NCBI GenBank assembly: GCA_035505995.1
Contig: DATJQF010000172.1
Location: forward strand, 1 to 27,115
Origin: DATJQF01 sp035505995
GTDB taxonomy: Bacteria; Bacteroidota; Bacteroidia; Bacteroidales; FEN-979
DNA length: 27,115 bases
Reading direction: 5' to 3'
A model generated the notes under the pieces. It was given only the letters and a program-made list of their open reading frames with translations, was not told where the DNA came from and searched no databases. Below are positions 1-7,915 of this stretch, in pieces. Position numbers and translations under genes: made by a program. Each line of letters opens with the position of its first letter. Position 1 is the stretch's first letter.

Positions 1-1
1 T

Positions 2-928
2 GAGATCGACAGCGGCAGGGTGTACCTGCTGATCTTCCGGAGCCTGTATAATAAGCCGGAACTCCTGTGCATGACCCCCGGCGGAGACACCCTCGCACAG
101 TCCGGACCGCTCCCCTATAACGTCAAGACCCTGGACCAGGATTGCCTGGGCTACCTGCATGCCTTCGGCAATGACTCCGTGTACCAGCTTTCGCGGGTCA
201 ACTCCGGGATCAGGCTGGTCTATCCCGTCGCGATTCATAAATATTTCCAGGTGCTTGCCGGCTGCGTGGCCTCCACGGCGCAGTGCCTTTTTTTTAAAAG
301 GAATTCCAATTACGGCCTGAGCACGGAATTTTATTCGGTGAATAAAAGAACCTTTGTCCGCCACAGTATCGGCATGGTCACGGATGAGAAAAAAGCGGAA
401 ATGCTGGTGCGAAACCCGGAGGATATGTGGTTCATCCTGCAGTTCTCCCAGCCCGGCCAGGGGGAGGGAACCGTTTCGGAATCGTCGGATGAAGTGAGAG
501 CCGCCGACCAGGTCATGGTGGACTGGCTCTGGATTAAAAAGATCGTGTATCCGCCGGTCAAGTCATTCCTTTACAGGATCGGGGATTTTATATGCATTTT
601 CAATACTCCCGACCGCCAAATGGAGTTTTACGACCTCGACGGGAATTATTCCTATAAGGTTGAGCTGAAGCTGGATCTTTCGGGGGAGGGAAGATGGACC
701 TACGAGATCCTGGCGGACCCCGTTACGCTGAAAGTTTATACTCCTTACCTGAAAAACGGGATCGTCACGCTTTATGAGATCGATCTCAATACCGGCGGAT
801 TGACCCGGATCCTTTCCGTCGTAGATCCGTTCCCCCAAAAGCTCCGGGTGTACGAAGATTACCTTTACTATATCTACGATAACCGCGACCTGCAGAACAA
901 TACCATGTTGTTCCGGCAGCACCTGTAA
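2..928 (+). CDS. Hypothetical protein, probable beta-propeller (5' end outside window)
   Basis: The frame is open to the left edge: the codons before the first GTG at 20 read E-I-D-S-G-R without a stop, so this is the 3' part of a longer gene. I do not recognise the family by name. The visible ~308 residues are rich in beta-strand-like stretches with recurring 'YDLDGNYSYKVELKL' and 'LYEIDLNTGGL' style repeats. Such spacing resembles the blades of six-bladed beta-propeller proteins common in Bacteroidota, often lipoproteins. The C-terminus ends right after a strand-like segment (LYYIYDNRD). There is no catalytic motif that I can see. It is convergent with the hemerythrin gene, 39 bp away. Fold assignment is an inference; function is unknown. 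Confidence 0.7.
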   Translation, partial: EIDSGRVYLLIFRSLYNKPELLCMTPGGDTLAQSGPLPYNVKTLDQDCLGYLHAFGNDSVYQLSRVNSGIRLVYPVAIHKYFQVLAGCVASTAQCLFFKRNSNYGLSTEFYSVNKRTFVRHSIGMVTDEKKAEMLVRNPEDMWFILQFSQPGQGEGTVSESSDEVRAADQVMVDWLWIKKIVYPPVKSFLYRIGDFICIFNTPDRQMEFYDLDGNYSYKVELKLDLSGEGRWTYEILADPVTLKVYTPYLKNGIVTLYEIDLNTGGLTRILSVVDPFPQKLRVYEDYLYYIYDNRDLQNNTMLFRQHL

Positions 929-967
929 TCCTGCTTTCCCCCGGCTTCAGCCCGGAGAAACACGGGA

Positions 968-1630
968 CTACGGAAGAAAGTAAGGCTTCATGGCAGCCCA
1001 TTTCCGCTTCCAGAGCACCGGCATGATGAATCCGGTGAGGATCCCGGGCATCGGCTTCGCCATCTTTTTCCGCGATTCAGGATCCAGGTTGTACAGGAGA
1101 AAGGGCACCACCAGGTAGCCGGGTTGTGCGTGCTTCATCCCGTGCTGACTATACTGGACCGTGATCTTTTTATGTTCCTCCACCGGGATCAGCTGCCCGA
1201 GCCTTTCCACGGAAGCATGAGTTTCTTCGATCCGGATATGAGGGCTCCAGATCCCTGCGATTTTATCCAGCGCACCCGTGATGGATTCCAGTGACCCCCG
1301 GTCGCTTCTGTTGGTCCGCTGCTCTCCGATCCAACCCATGATCTTCTCCACCTGCTCATGGATCTGCTTATGATCGGCCTGCAGTTTCTCAAACGGCATC
1401 TCCTTCAGCAGGTCGCGGAAATAAGGGAAGGCGAGCTCATCTTCCAGCTCGTGGTGCGCCTTCAGTACCGTGGCACAAGTTTGAATATAATCCAGCAGCC
1501 CGTCGGGGGCCTTTTGGTTGTTCGACAGGATGTCGTGGCAATTCCGCCCTGCCACTTCCAGGGCGCGTGTGATCACCGCATGGATGCGAAGCAGATCCCT
1601 GGCTACATTGGGCTGTTCCTGATCCTTCAT
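968..1630 (-). CDS. Hemerythrin HHE cation-binding domain protein
   Basis: A 220-residue, largely helical protein with the spaced His/Glu ligands of a hemerythrin-like di-iron four-helix bundle: H17 on helix 1, H59/H60 and E63 in 'HHELEDE', H87 and H91 in 'DHKQIHE', and H131 with E135/E136 in 'HIRIEETH'. Proteins of this family bind O2, NO or iron, or sense oxidative stress. After the bundle come about 60 residues (roughly 160-220) with a hydrophobic 'YLVVPFLLYNL' stretch and a basic, aromatic end. I believe this tail recurs in a subfamily of hemerythrin proteins, but I could not check that. No signal peptide is visible, so it is probably cytoplasmic. It stands alone between a convergent and a divergent gene. 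A -7 element (TAACTTTG on the minus strand) lies about 46 bp upstream of the ATG. The substrate or signal is not known. Confidence 0.85.
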   Translation of the reverse strand: MKDQEQPNVARDLLRIHAVITRALEVAGRNCHDILSNNQKAPDGLLDYIQTCATVLKAHHELEDELAFPYFRDLLKEMPFEKLQADHKQIHEQVEKIMGWIGEQRTNRSDRGSLESITGALDKIAGIWSPHIRIEETHASVERLGQLIPVEEHKKITVQYSQHGMKHAQPGYLVVPFLLYNLDPESRKKMAKPMPGILTGFIMPVLWKRKWAAMKPYFLP

Positions 1631-1676
1631 GATGTCCTCCTTTTCTTTTTCTGAATTACTGAACTGACGGTCTTCC

Positions 1677-1684
1677 CAAAGTTA
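1677..1684 (-). promoter_or_regulatory. Putative Bacteroidota -7 promoter element for the hemerythrin gene
   Basis: On the minus strand this reads TAACTTTG, an exact match to the Bacteroidota -7 consensus TAnnTTTG, 46 bp upstream of the hemerythrin start. No clear -33 TTTG was found at the expected spacing, so the call rests on the -7 box and position only. Confidence 0.5.
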
Positions 1685-1783
1685 AGGTAAAAAACAGGTA
1701 TTTATACATTATAACAAGATCCTATAGAGGATGCATGCATAGCACCTGCCCGGCAAAAACCCGCGAAGAAGGAGCCTGCAGGA

Positions 1784-1799
1784 TATTTATATACATTTG
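1784..1799 (+). promoter_or_regulatory. Putative -7 promoter element with upstream TATTTAT, phosphoesterase gene
   Basis: TATTTAT at 1784-1790 is followed by TACATTTG at 1792-1799, an exact TAnnTTTG match ending 23 bp before the start codon. The next eight bases (GCCGGAAA from the last base of the box) recur in the promoter at 3543-3564. No convincing -33 element is seen. Confidence 0.6.
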
Positions 1800-1822
1800 C
1801 CGGAAATTATAACACCCGACCC

Positions 1823-3478
1823 ATGAAAAAACCGGTAAACTATTCTGTCCTGATCATTGCTGTTTCGCTTTTACCGGCTCTCTTCCTTTCCTCCTGCACC
1901 AAGGAGAAAAAATCGGAGGAGCAGCCGGCCACGCTCAGTGTGGATCTGCCCGAGCTCGATCTGCAGTACAATCTGTATTATCTGGCCGATTACAATGACC
2001 GCATCATCGAGATGCAGTTCAGCCAGGAGCTCGATACAGCCACCGTGGCGGGGAATATTTCCTTGTCGGATAAAAACGGTCCCCTTACCGGCCGGTACGA
2101 CCTGATGGCGGTCGGCCAGCGGGTCCTGGTGGTGCTGAAGCAGGGATTCTCCCTCGAGAAAGGATGGAGGTACCTGATCACGATCAATACCGGTCTGAAA
2201 TCAACCTCAGGCATTACATTCGCATCGCCCTGCACGGTAGAGATCAGGACCCTCGGATGGGATCTTGGCCTGGGTGCCGGAAGCAGCGCCCGGCGAAACG
2301 CGATCCTGTGCATCAGCGATATCCACATGGGAGAGGAAAGGGCCGTAACGGACAAATACTGCTGGTTTTACAAGAATGCCGATCCGCTGAAGGATCTCCT
2401 GGGCCATGTGCTTACCGATCATGTGGTCCGCCAGGTGGTGATCATGGGCGACCTGTTCGACGAATGGATCATACCTTATAATTTCCAGGTGTTTGACAGC
2501 AGCGCCGGGGTGACCAGCACCAGCGATTATTTCCATTCCGTAGCCAAATCAATAACCAACAAACCGATCATCGATCAACTGAAAGCCATTGCCGCCAGCG
2601 ACAGCGTGGAGCTGGACTATATTCCCGGGAACCACGACATGCTGCTGACCCAGAGCATCCTGGAAGATATCATCCCGGGGATCAAATGGAAGGGGGACCT
2701 GCCGGGCATGGGATCCTATTCCCCGGTGAATGAAATGATCTGCGAGCACGGGCACCGGTACGATCTTTTCAATTCCACCCAGCCGCTGGTCAATAAGGGT
2801 CATATGCTTCCCCCGGGATATTTTATCTCCCGGCTGCAGGCCGCCGGCTTGTATAAAACCGGGGGGAACCCGATGAATCTTAAGTCAGGCTCAGGCGGAG
2901 GATTGCTCTTCACCGCCGGGTGGATCGCCGCCATGGCCAAGGTCGAGGGAGAATTCGGCATCAACGTGGACCAGGATTCGAACAGCATTGTCATGAACGG
3001 CATCGACGGATACACCGCCCCGTTCTCTTATCTTTCGGCCTTCAAACTGTATGCTCCCACGATCGAGAATCTCTGGGATTCGACCCAGACCTATAACGAG
3101 GCGCCCGCGAACATCCCGGTTATCTGGGCCATCCTCGACGGAAACGACGACCTGTTCGAAGCGGCGAAATATCAATATTTCACAAACGGTCCGAAGAAAT
3201 ACAAGATCGCAGTATTCGGCCATACCCATCAGCCTATGCTGGAAGCCTATACCTCCGGCGGGCAGGAAATAGGCATTTATGCCAACTCGGGCTCCTGGGT
3301 GAACGAGAACCTGAGCGATTATAAGGTACGGACCTACCTGATCATCCAGCCTGCGGCCTGGACCGGTTCAGAGCTGGACGTTGTAACCCTCTACCAGTAT
3401 AACCTCGACAGCGGTTCCGGCAACTCCAATCCCGGGTATAAGGCGGAAAAACTGGACGAAGAAAGCATTCAGCCATAG
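1823..3478 (+). CDS. Calcineurin-like metallophosphoesterase lipoprotein with N-terminal Ig-like domain
   Basis: 551 residues. The N-terminus is a lipoprotein signal peptide: basic MKK, hydrophobic core, lipobox LSSC with C25 as the lipidated residue. Residues ~45-145 look like an SbsA/Big_5-type Ig-like domain ('MQFSQELD...NISL...GWRYLITI'). From ~160 on the full metallophosphoesterase motif set is present: D166-x-H168 (SDIHMG), GD210LFD213, GN270HD272, a His in 'EHGHRYD', and GHTH at 466-469. This predicts a di-metal phosphohydrolase anchored in the periplasm or on the outer membrane. The 'GDLFDEW' block recalls LpxH-like enzymes, but the export signal and size argue against LpxH itself. 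The substrate cannot be told. It is monocistronic or possibly read through into the M13 peptidase gene, 94 bp downstream, which has its own -7 box. Confidence 0.85.
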   Translation: MKKPVNYSVLIIAVSLLPALFLSSCTKEKKSEEQPATLSVDLPELDLQYNLYYLADYNDRIIEMQFSQELDTATVAGNISLSDKNGPLTGRYDLMAVGQRVLVVLKQGFSLEKGWRYLITINTGLKSTSGITFASPCTVEIRTLGWDLGLGAGSSARRNAILCISDIHMGEERAVTDKYCWFYKNADPLKDLLGHVLTDHVVRQVVIMGDLFDEWIIPYNFQVFDSSAGVTSTSDYFHSVAKSITNKPIIDQLKAIAASDSVELDYIPGNHDMLLTQSILEDIIPGIKWKGDLPGMGSYSPVNEMICEHGHRYDLFNSTQPLVNKGHMLPPGYFISRLQAAGLYKTGGNPMNLKSGSGGGLLFTAGWIAAMAKVEGEFGINVDQDSNSIVMNGIDGYTAPFSYLSAFKLYAPTIENLWDSTQTYNEAPANIPVIWAILDGNDDLFEAAKYQYFTNGPKKYKIAVFGHTHQPMLEAYTSGGQEIGIYANSGSWVNENLSDYKVRTYLIIQPAAWTGSELDVVTLYQYNLDSGSGNSNPGYKAEKLDEESIQP

Positions 3479-3542
3479 CGAAAAGAACATCTGCCGGAAA
3501 AGGATACCGGGGCAACAGAGATTTTCAGCAAAGTTGACCCGG

Positions 3543-3556
3543 TATTTATAAATTTG
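3543..3556 (+). promoter_or_regulatory. Putative -7 promoter element with upstream TATTTAT, M13 peptidase gene
   Basis: TATTTAT at 3543-3549 runs directly into TAAATTTG at 3549-3556, an exact TAnnTTTG match, 16 bp before the ATG at 3573. A TTG at 3534-3536 is too close to be a normal -33 element. The block ATTTGCCGGAAA is shared with the promoter of the preceding gene. Confidence 0.6.
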
Positions 3557-3572
3557 CCGGAAAATCCGAAAA

Positions 3573-5642
3573 ATGCTTATCATAAAATTATCCTCCATGC
3601 AAAAACATTTGCTTCACTGCCTGTTTGCAGCAATGGCTGCATTCATGGTATCCTGCTCAACCGGGCCCGGGGAAGGCACCGTTAAAGACGCCCTGGTATC
3701 CCATATCGACTCCACCGTAAAGCCGGGAGATGATTTCTTCCTTTTCGCCAACGGAAAGTGGTTCAAGGAAAACCCGATCCCGGCATCGGAGCCCAGCAAT
3801 GGCATTTTCCAGCTGATCCAGGATACGATCAACGCACAGGTCCGGGATATCTGCGAATCCAGCGCCAGGCTGACCAGCGAACCGAAAGGCAGCCTGAAAC
3901 AGAAAATCGGGGATTTCTTTTTTACCGGGATGGACAGCGTTTCCCTGAATAAAAAGGGAATCGCCGACCTGAAGGGTGACCTGGACCGGATCGACGGGAT
4001 CAGGGACCTCAACGGGATCGTCGGGGAAGCGGCGTATGTCCACCTGGTGGCCGGATCGCCGCTGTTCCGGTTCGGCGTCGGGCAGGACGATAAGATCAGC
4101 AGCAAATACGCGGTGTTCGTTTCACAGGGCGGGCTCAGCCTTCCCGACCGGGATTATTATTTCGATAAGGATGCCCGCACCGTGATGGTCCGGCAGAAAT
4201 TCCTGGAATATCTTAAAAATATGTTCATGATCCTGGGACAGGATGAAGCCGTCGCGAAAAGGTCGGCGGAGAACCAGATGAAACTGGAAACCGCCATTGC
4301 GCAGGTGAGCCGCAAGCGGGAGGATCTGCGCGACCCGCTGAAGAATTACAATAAAGTGTCCTATAAAGCTTTCACGGAAAGCACGCCGAACCTGGACTGG
4401 AGCCTGTTCCTGGGAAATGTGGGACTGAAAGGCGTCGATACGGTGATCGTAGGGCAGCCGGAATTCCTGAAAGGGCTGAACGGCTACCTGAAGTCGTTCC
4501 CTCTGGCCGACTGGAAAAACTACCTGAAGATCCACCTGGTGGCAGGCCTTTCCAGGTACCTGGACGACAAGACCTACCTGACGACATTCGGTTTCTACAG
4601 CGTCATTCTGCGCGGGGTGAAGGAGCCGCAGCCCCGGTGGAAAAGGGTGGTGACCCAGACCAACGGCTCGCTCGGGGAACTGATCGGGCAGGTTTATGTT
4701 AATGAATATCTCCCGAAGGGAACGAAAGAAAAACTGCTGGAGATCGGGAATGCCATCAAGGCGGTGTATGCCGACCGGTTGAGCAAGGTGGACTGGATGA
4801 GCGATGCAACCCGGAAGAAGGCGGTTGAGAAACTGAACGCCATCATCATGAAAGTGGGTTATCCCGACAAATGGAAGGACATGTCGACCCTCCAGGTCGA
4901 CCGCTCTTCCTATGTCCGCAACGTGATGAATGCAAACGTCTGGGAAATGCAATACATGATCGCGAAATATGGAAAGCCGGTCGACCGGACCGAATGGAAC
5001 ATGGAGCCGCAGACCTATAACGCCTATTACAACCCCTCCAATAACGAGATTGTGGTTCCGGGCTGCAACATCATCGTCCCGGGCTATGAAAGAAAAATGG
5101 CCGACGATGCGATCCTGTATTCCATCATCGGCGGATCCACCTTTGGCCACGAGATCACCCACGGGTTCGACGACCAGGGGTGCAAATACGATGAGAAAGG
5201 AAACCTGAACAACTGGTGGACTCCCGAAGACAGCACGCGGTTCTATGCCAAAACAAAATTGATCGTGAAGCAGTTCGATGGCTATATTGCGGTCGACAGC
5301 CTGCACATCAACGGCGAGCTGACCCAGGGAGAGAACATCGCCGACCTCGGCGGGGTAGCGATGGGATACGAGGCCTTCAAAAAAACCGACCAGTTCCTCC
5401 ATACTCAATTCATCGCCGGTCTGAACCCGAGCCAGCGGTTCTTCCTCGGCTACGCCCTCGCCTGGATGATGAACGAACGGCCGGAATATATTGCCACGCA
5501 GGTGAAAAGCAACGAGCATTCCCCGGCGAAATTCCGGGTGAACGGACCGCTGTCCGACCTTCCCGAATTTTACGAAACTTTCGGGGTGAAGCAGGGCGAC
5601 CCCATGTGGCGGCCCGACAGCCTGCGGGTGAAGATCTGGTAA
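3573..5642 (+). CDS. M13 family (neprilysin/PepO-type) zinc metallopeptidase, lipoprotein
   Basis: 689 residues, typical for M13 endopeptidases. The zinc site is complete: HEITH at 526-530 (two His ligands and the catalytic Glu) and GENIADLGG with E587 as third ligand and D591. The substrate-binding 'NAYYNPSNNEIVVPG' block, typical of M13, sits upstream. A signal peptide with lipobox MVSC places it in the envelope, tethered by a lipid, where it would trim peptides. The start is uncertain: ATG 3573 adds eight residues before a second ATG at 3597 (MQKHLLHC), and either gives a workable signal peptide. The 3573 start is kept because the -7 box ends 16 bp before it. It converges with the DUF6146-like gene three bases away. 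Substrates are unknown. Confidence 0.95.
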   Translation: MLIIKLSSMQKHLLHCLFAAMAAFMVSCSTGPGEGTVKDALVSHIDSTVKPGDDFFLFANGKWFKENPIPASEPSNGIFQLIQDTINAQVRDICESSARLTSEPKGSLKQKIGDFFFTGMDSVSLNKKGIADLKGDLDRIDGIRDLNGIVGEAAYVHLVAGSPLFRFGVGQDDKISSKYAVFVSQGGLSLPDRDYYFDKDARTVMVRQKFLEYLKNMFMILGQDEAVAKRSAENQMKLETAIAQVSRKREDLRDPLKNYNKVSYKAFTESTPNLDWSLFLGNVGLKGVDTVIVGQPEFLKGLNGYLKSFPLADWKNYLKIHLVAGLSRYLDDKTYLTTFGFYSVILRGVKEPQPRWKRVVTQTNGSLGELIGQVYVNEYLPKGTKEKLLEIGNAIKAVYADRLSKVDWMSDATRKKAVEKLNAIIMKVGYPDKWKDMSTLQVDRSSYVRNVMNANVWEMQYMIAKYGKPVDRTEWNMEPQTYNAYYNPSNNEIVVPGCNIIVPGYERKMADDAILYSIIGGSTFGHEITHGFDDQGCKYDEKGNLNNWWTPEDSTRFYAKTKLIVKQFDGYIAVDSLHINGELTQGENIADLGGVAMGYEAFKKTDQFLHTQFIAGLNPSQRFFLGYALAWMMNERPEYIATQVKSNEHSPAKFRVNGPLSDLPEFYETFGVKQGDPMWRPDSLRVKIW

Positions 5643-5645
5643 GCG

Positions 5646-6032
5646 CTAGAACAGGTCTATCTTGTAGGTGGCCCTGACGTACCTGAAATAGTAGTAAAGT
5701 TTCCGGTTAAGGTCGATCCCGTAATCCACCTGCGGCCAGTAGTCGATATGGGTGTCGATGACCAGCGGGTACCGCCCTGCATGATAAAAATCATTCCAGT
5801 TTGCCACCCCGACGAGATTTTTACTCCGGTAGTACTCGTTGGTGCGATCGGCCGCCGGACTGTAATTCTGCAGGAACCACGGTTCGAATCCCGGATCCGT
5901 CACGAGCAGCTCATACTGCGTGCTGTCCCCGCCGTTCCGCACAACTGCAGGCGAGGACCTGGAGCCCTGCTGGGCCAGGGAACTGCTCCACGCCAGCAGG
6001 ATCATGCTTCCCATAATTATATACCGTTTCAT
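5646..6032 (-). CDS. Small secreted protein, DUF6146-like
   Basis: 128 residues with a cleavable signal peptide (hydrophobic ~5-18, then SSSLAQQ). The mature part contains 'DPGFEPWF', 'EYYRSKN', 'VANWND', 'DYWPQVDYGIDLNRKLYYYF'. I associate this pattern with the Bacteroidota family DUF6146 (DPGFxxW ... YxxxN ... W ... DYGxxxNxxLYxYF), from memory only. Function is unknown. It lies 42 bp downstream of the UbiA-family gene on the same strand, so the two are probably co-transcribed, and it converges on the M13 peptidase gene. No membrane segment or metal-binding motif follows the signal peptide. Confidence 0.75.
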   Translation of the reverse strand: MKRYIIMGSMILLAWSSSLAQQGSRSSPAVVRNGGDSTQYELLVTDPGFEPWFLQNYSPAADRTNEYYRSKNLVGVANWNDFYHAGRYPLVIDTHIDYWPQVDYGIDLNRKLYYYFRYVRATYKIDLF

Positions 6033-6074
6033 GGTTCTTAAATTTAATGATTCCCGGAACGCCTTATAAAGATA

Positions 6075-6959
6075 CTACTTCAGGAGGAAAATATCAAGCA
6101 GTACGAACACGGCATAGATGACCGAGGCAATGCCGTTGGTGGTGAAGAATGCCAGGTTCACCCGGGAAAGGTCGCCGGGCCTGACGATCACGTGCTGGTA
6201 GACCATCAGGATCACGAAAAGCGCGAAACCGATCCAGTACAAATAATGAAAGGGGCCGAGCAGTCCTGCAACGGTGATAAAAATGACCGACAAAAGATGA
6301 AACAGAGCTGATATCCAGAGGGCTTTTTTAATGCCGAATCTTTCCGGGATCGACCGGAGGCTCTCCTCCCGGTCGAAATCGATGTCCTGCAGCGCATAGA
6401 TGATATCGAATCCCCCCACCCAGAAAATGACCGTCAGCGAATACAGGACCGGCAGCAGGTCGAACCGGGCGGTCACCGCGAGATACGCCCCGATGGGAGC
6501 CAGCGCCAGCCCCAGTCCCAGGAACAGGTGGGACAGCCAGGTGAATCGCTTGGTGAAGCTGTACCCCAGCACTACGATCAGCGCGACCGGGGAGAGGAGC
6601 AGGCACACCCAATTGATGAAGCCCGTGGTGACGATAAACAGAATTGCATTGATGATCACGAAGAACAGGGCCGACCTCGGGGAGATAATGTCTTTCGGGA
6701 TCTCCCGGAATGCGGTCCGCGGATTTTTTTTGTCCAGCTCGCGGTCCGTGTACCGGTTGAACCCCATGGCGGCATTCCGGGCAAATAAAACGCAGAGGAT
6801 GACCAGCAACAGGATCCGGATGCTGATCGGGGAGGCCAGGTCATGGATGCCCAGGGAGAAGCCGATCAGGGCAAAGGGAAGGGAAAAGATCGTATGATGG
6901 ATCTTTACCAGCGACATATAGTTACCGACCGAAGTCTTGCCGGAGCTCATGAAAAGCAT
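6075..6959 (-). CDS. UbiA-family prenyltransferase (4-hydroxybenzoate polyprenyltransferase-like; MqnP candidate)
   Basis: 294 residues with about eight hydrophobic segments. Both Asp-rich motifs of the UbiA superfamily are present: N68-RYT-D72-REL-D76, and 'YALQD192IDFD196RE', which bind the Mg-prenyl diphosphate. The enzyme attaches a polyprenyl chain to an aromatic acceptor in the cytoplasmic membrane. In Bacteroidota such 'UbiA-like' proteins usually serve menaquinone synthesis, and the MqnP type of the futalosine pathway is one possibility. No other quinone genes sit next to it to decide this. Internal Met residues at 4 and 15 are alternative starts. A -7 box TAACTTTG lies 22 bp upstream. 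Confidence 0.9.
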   Translation of the reverse strand: MLFMSSGKTSVGNYMSLVKIHHTIFSLPFALIGFSLGIHDLASPISIRILLLVILCVLFARNAAMGFNRYTDRELDKKNPRTAFREIPKDIISPRSALFFVIINAILFIVTTGFINWVCLLLSPVALIVVLGYSFTKRFTWLSHLFLGLGLALAPIGAYLAVTARFDLLPVLYSLTVIFWVGGFDIIYALQDIDFDREESLRSIPERFGIKKALWISALFHLLSVIFITVAGLLGPFHYLYWIGFALFVILMVYQHVIVRPGDLSRVNLAFFTTNGIASVIYAVFVLLDIFLLK

Positions 6960-6981
6960 GATCAGGTTACAAAGGAACAGA

Positions 6982-6989
6982 CAAAGTTA
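6982..6989 (-). promoter_or_regulatory. Putative -7 promoter element for the UbiA-family gene
   Basis: On the minus strand this reads TAACTTTG (exact TAnnTTTG) preceded by a T-rich run, 22 bp upstream of the prenyltransferase ATG. It forms a divergent promoter pair with the element at 7061-7068. Confidence 0.6.
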
Positions 6990-7060
6990 AAAAAATGATG
7001 CTCGATTTCATCTTTTGACCGGCATCGCCCGGGAGCCTCCGGCCCTGTCGGGAAATACGC

Positions 7061-7068
7061 TAATTTTG
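7061..7068 (+). promoter_or_regulatory. Putative -7 promoter element, methyltransferase gene
   Basis: TAATTTTG, an exact TAnnTTTG match, ends only 6 bp before the ATG at 7075. This placement argues that the methyltransferase begins at 7075 rather than at the upstream in-frame TTG (7015), and that its mRNA has little or no leader. Confidence 0.6.
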
Positions 7069-7074
7069 TCCGTC

Positions 7075-7863
7075 ATGCCCTCCCTTGCGCTAACCAGGTA
7101 TATTCTTCACCGGATCCGGTCGCGGTCAAAATATGACCTGCATTCGCCGTTCGTTTACAAAATTTACCGGGAGATCCTGAAAGACCGTACCCGGTACCCT
7201 GAATATGAGAAAATTGAAAGACTCCGGAAGAAATTGCTGCAGGATCCGGGCTTTATCCGGATGACGGATTTCGGGACCCGGGCGCCGGAAATAGCCTGGT
7301 GCAGGAATACGGTGCCGGTGAGAAGGATCGTGAGAACCTCTTCGGTGAACCGGAAATACGGCCGGTTGCTGTTCCGGCTGAGCCGCAGCCTGAAGCCGGC
7401 CTCCATCCTTGAATTGGGCACCTCGCTCGGCATCAGCACCGCCTACCTGGCAGCCGGCTCCCCGGAAAGCATGGTAACCAGCATCGAAGGGTGCGAGGAG
7501 ACGGCGGCACGGGCCCGGCAGAACATGGCCGCCTGGGAGCTTCCGCATGTACGGATCATCACGGCGCCTTTTGATGAAGTGCTGTCGTACCTGCTCCCGG
7601 AGATCGGGGTGGTGGACCTGGCCTTTTTCGACGGAAATCACCGGAAAGAGGCGACCCTGAGGTATTTCCAGCAATGCGTGTCGTTCATTCATGACGATTC
7701 CGTTTTTATTTTCGATGACATCCACTGGTCGGACGAAATGGAGAAGGCGTGGGAGGAGATCCGGGAGCATCCCTCGGTAAAGGTGAGCCTCGACCTGTTC
7801 CGGATGGGGATGGTGTTCTTCCGGGAGGGATTGTCGAAGGAAGATTTTATCCTGCATTTCTGA
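7075..7863 (+). CDS. Class I SAM-dependent O-methyltransferase-like protein
   Basis: 262 residues from ATG 7075. The Rossmann SAM-binding motif I is clear (ELGTSLGIS at 113-121), followed by an acidic end of strand 2 (E138), 'FFDGNH' at ~185-189 and 'FDDIHWSDEM' at ~213-222. These are the landmarks of a catechol-O-methyltransferase-like fold, and the DDIHW block may hold a metal site. The first ~100 residues are basic and helical, starting with 'YILHRIRSRSKYDLHSPFVY', a pattern I associate with a widespread Bacteroidota subfamily. The start at 7075 is preferred over TTG 7015 because the -7 box at 7061-7068 would otherwise lie inside the coding region. The substrate is unknown. The next gene has its own promoter element immediately after this stop codon. 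Confidence 0.85.
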   Translation: MPSLALTRYILHRIRSRSKYDLHSPFVYKIYREILKDRTRYPEYEKIERLRKKLLQDPGFIRMTDFGTRAPEIAWCRNTVPVRRIVRTSSVNRKYGRLLFRLSRSLKPASILELGTSLGISTAYLAAGSPESMVTSIEGCEETAARARQNMAAWELPHVRIITAPFDEVLSYLLPEIGVVDLAFFDGNHRKEATLRYFQQCVSFIHDDSVFIFDDIHWSDEMEKAWEEIREHPSVKVSLDLFRMGMVFFREGLSKEDFILHF

Positions 7864-7880
7864 TATTTATCTTAATTTTG
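7864..7880 (+). promoter_or_regulatory. Putative -7 promoter element with upstream TATTTAT, ABC ATPase gene
   Basis: TATTTAT at 7864-7870 begins directly after the methyltransferase TGA and is followed by TAATTTTG at 7873-7880 (exact TAnnTTTG), 35 bp before the ABC ATPase start. It could drive the four-gene run from here to 11672. Confidence 0.6.
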
Positions 7881-7915
7881 TCCCTCTTCACCGGTAGAAA
7901 GGAACCTGCACAGCC

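Noticed and set aside
4122..5519. Antisense 465-codon frame over the M13 peptidase gene
   Set aside because: Shadow of a well-supported gene; composition rich in His/Val/Asp/Gly and no recognisable motif.
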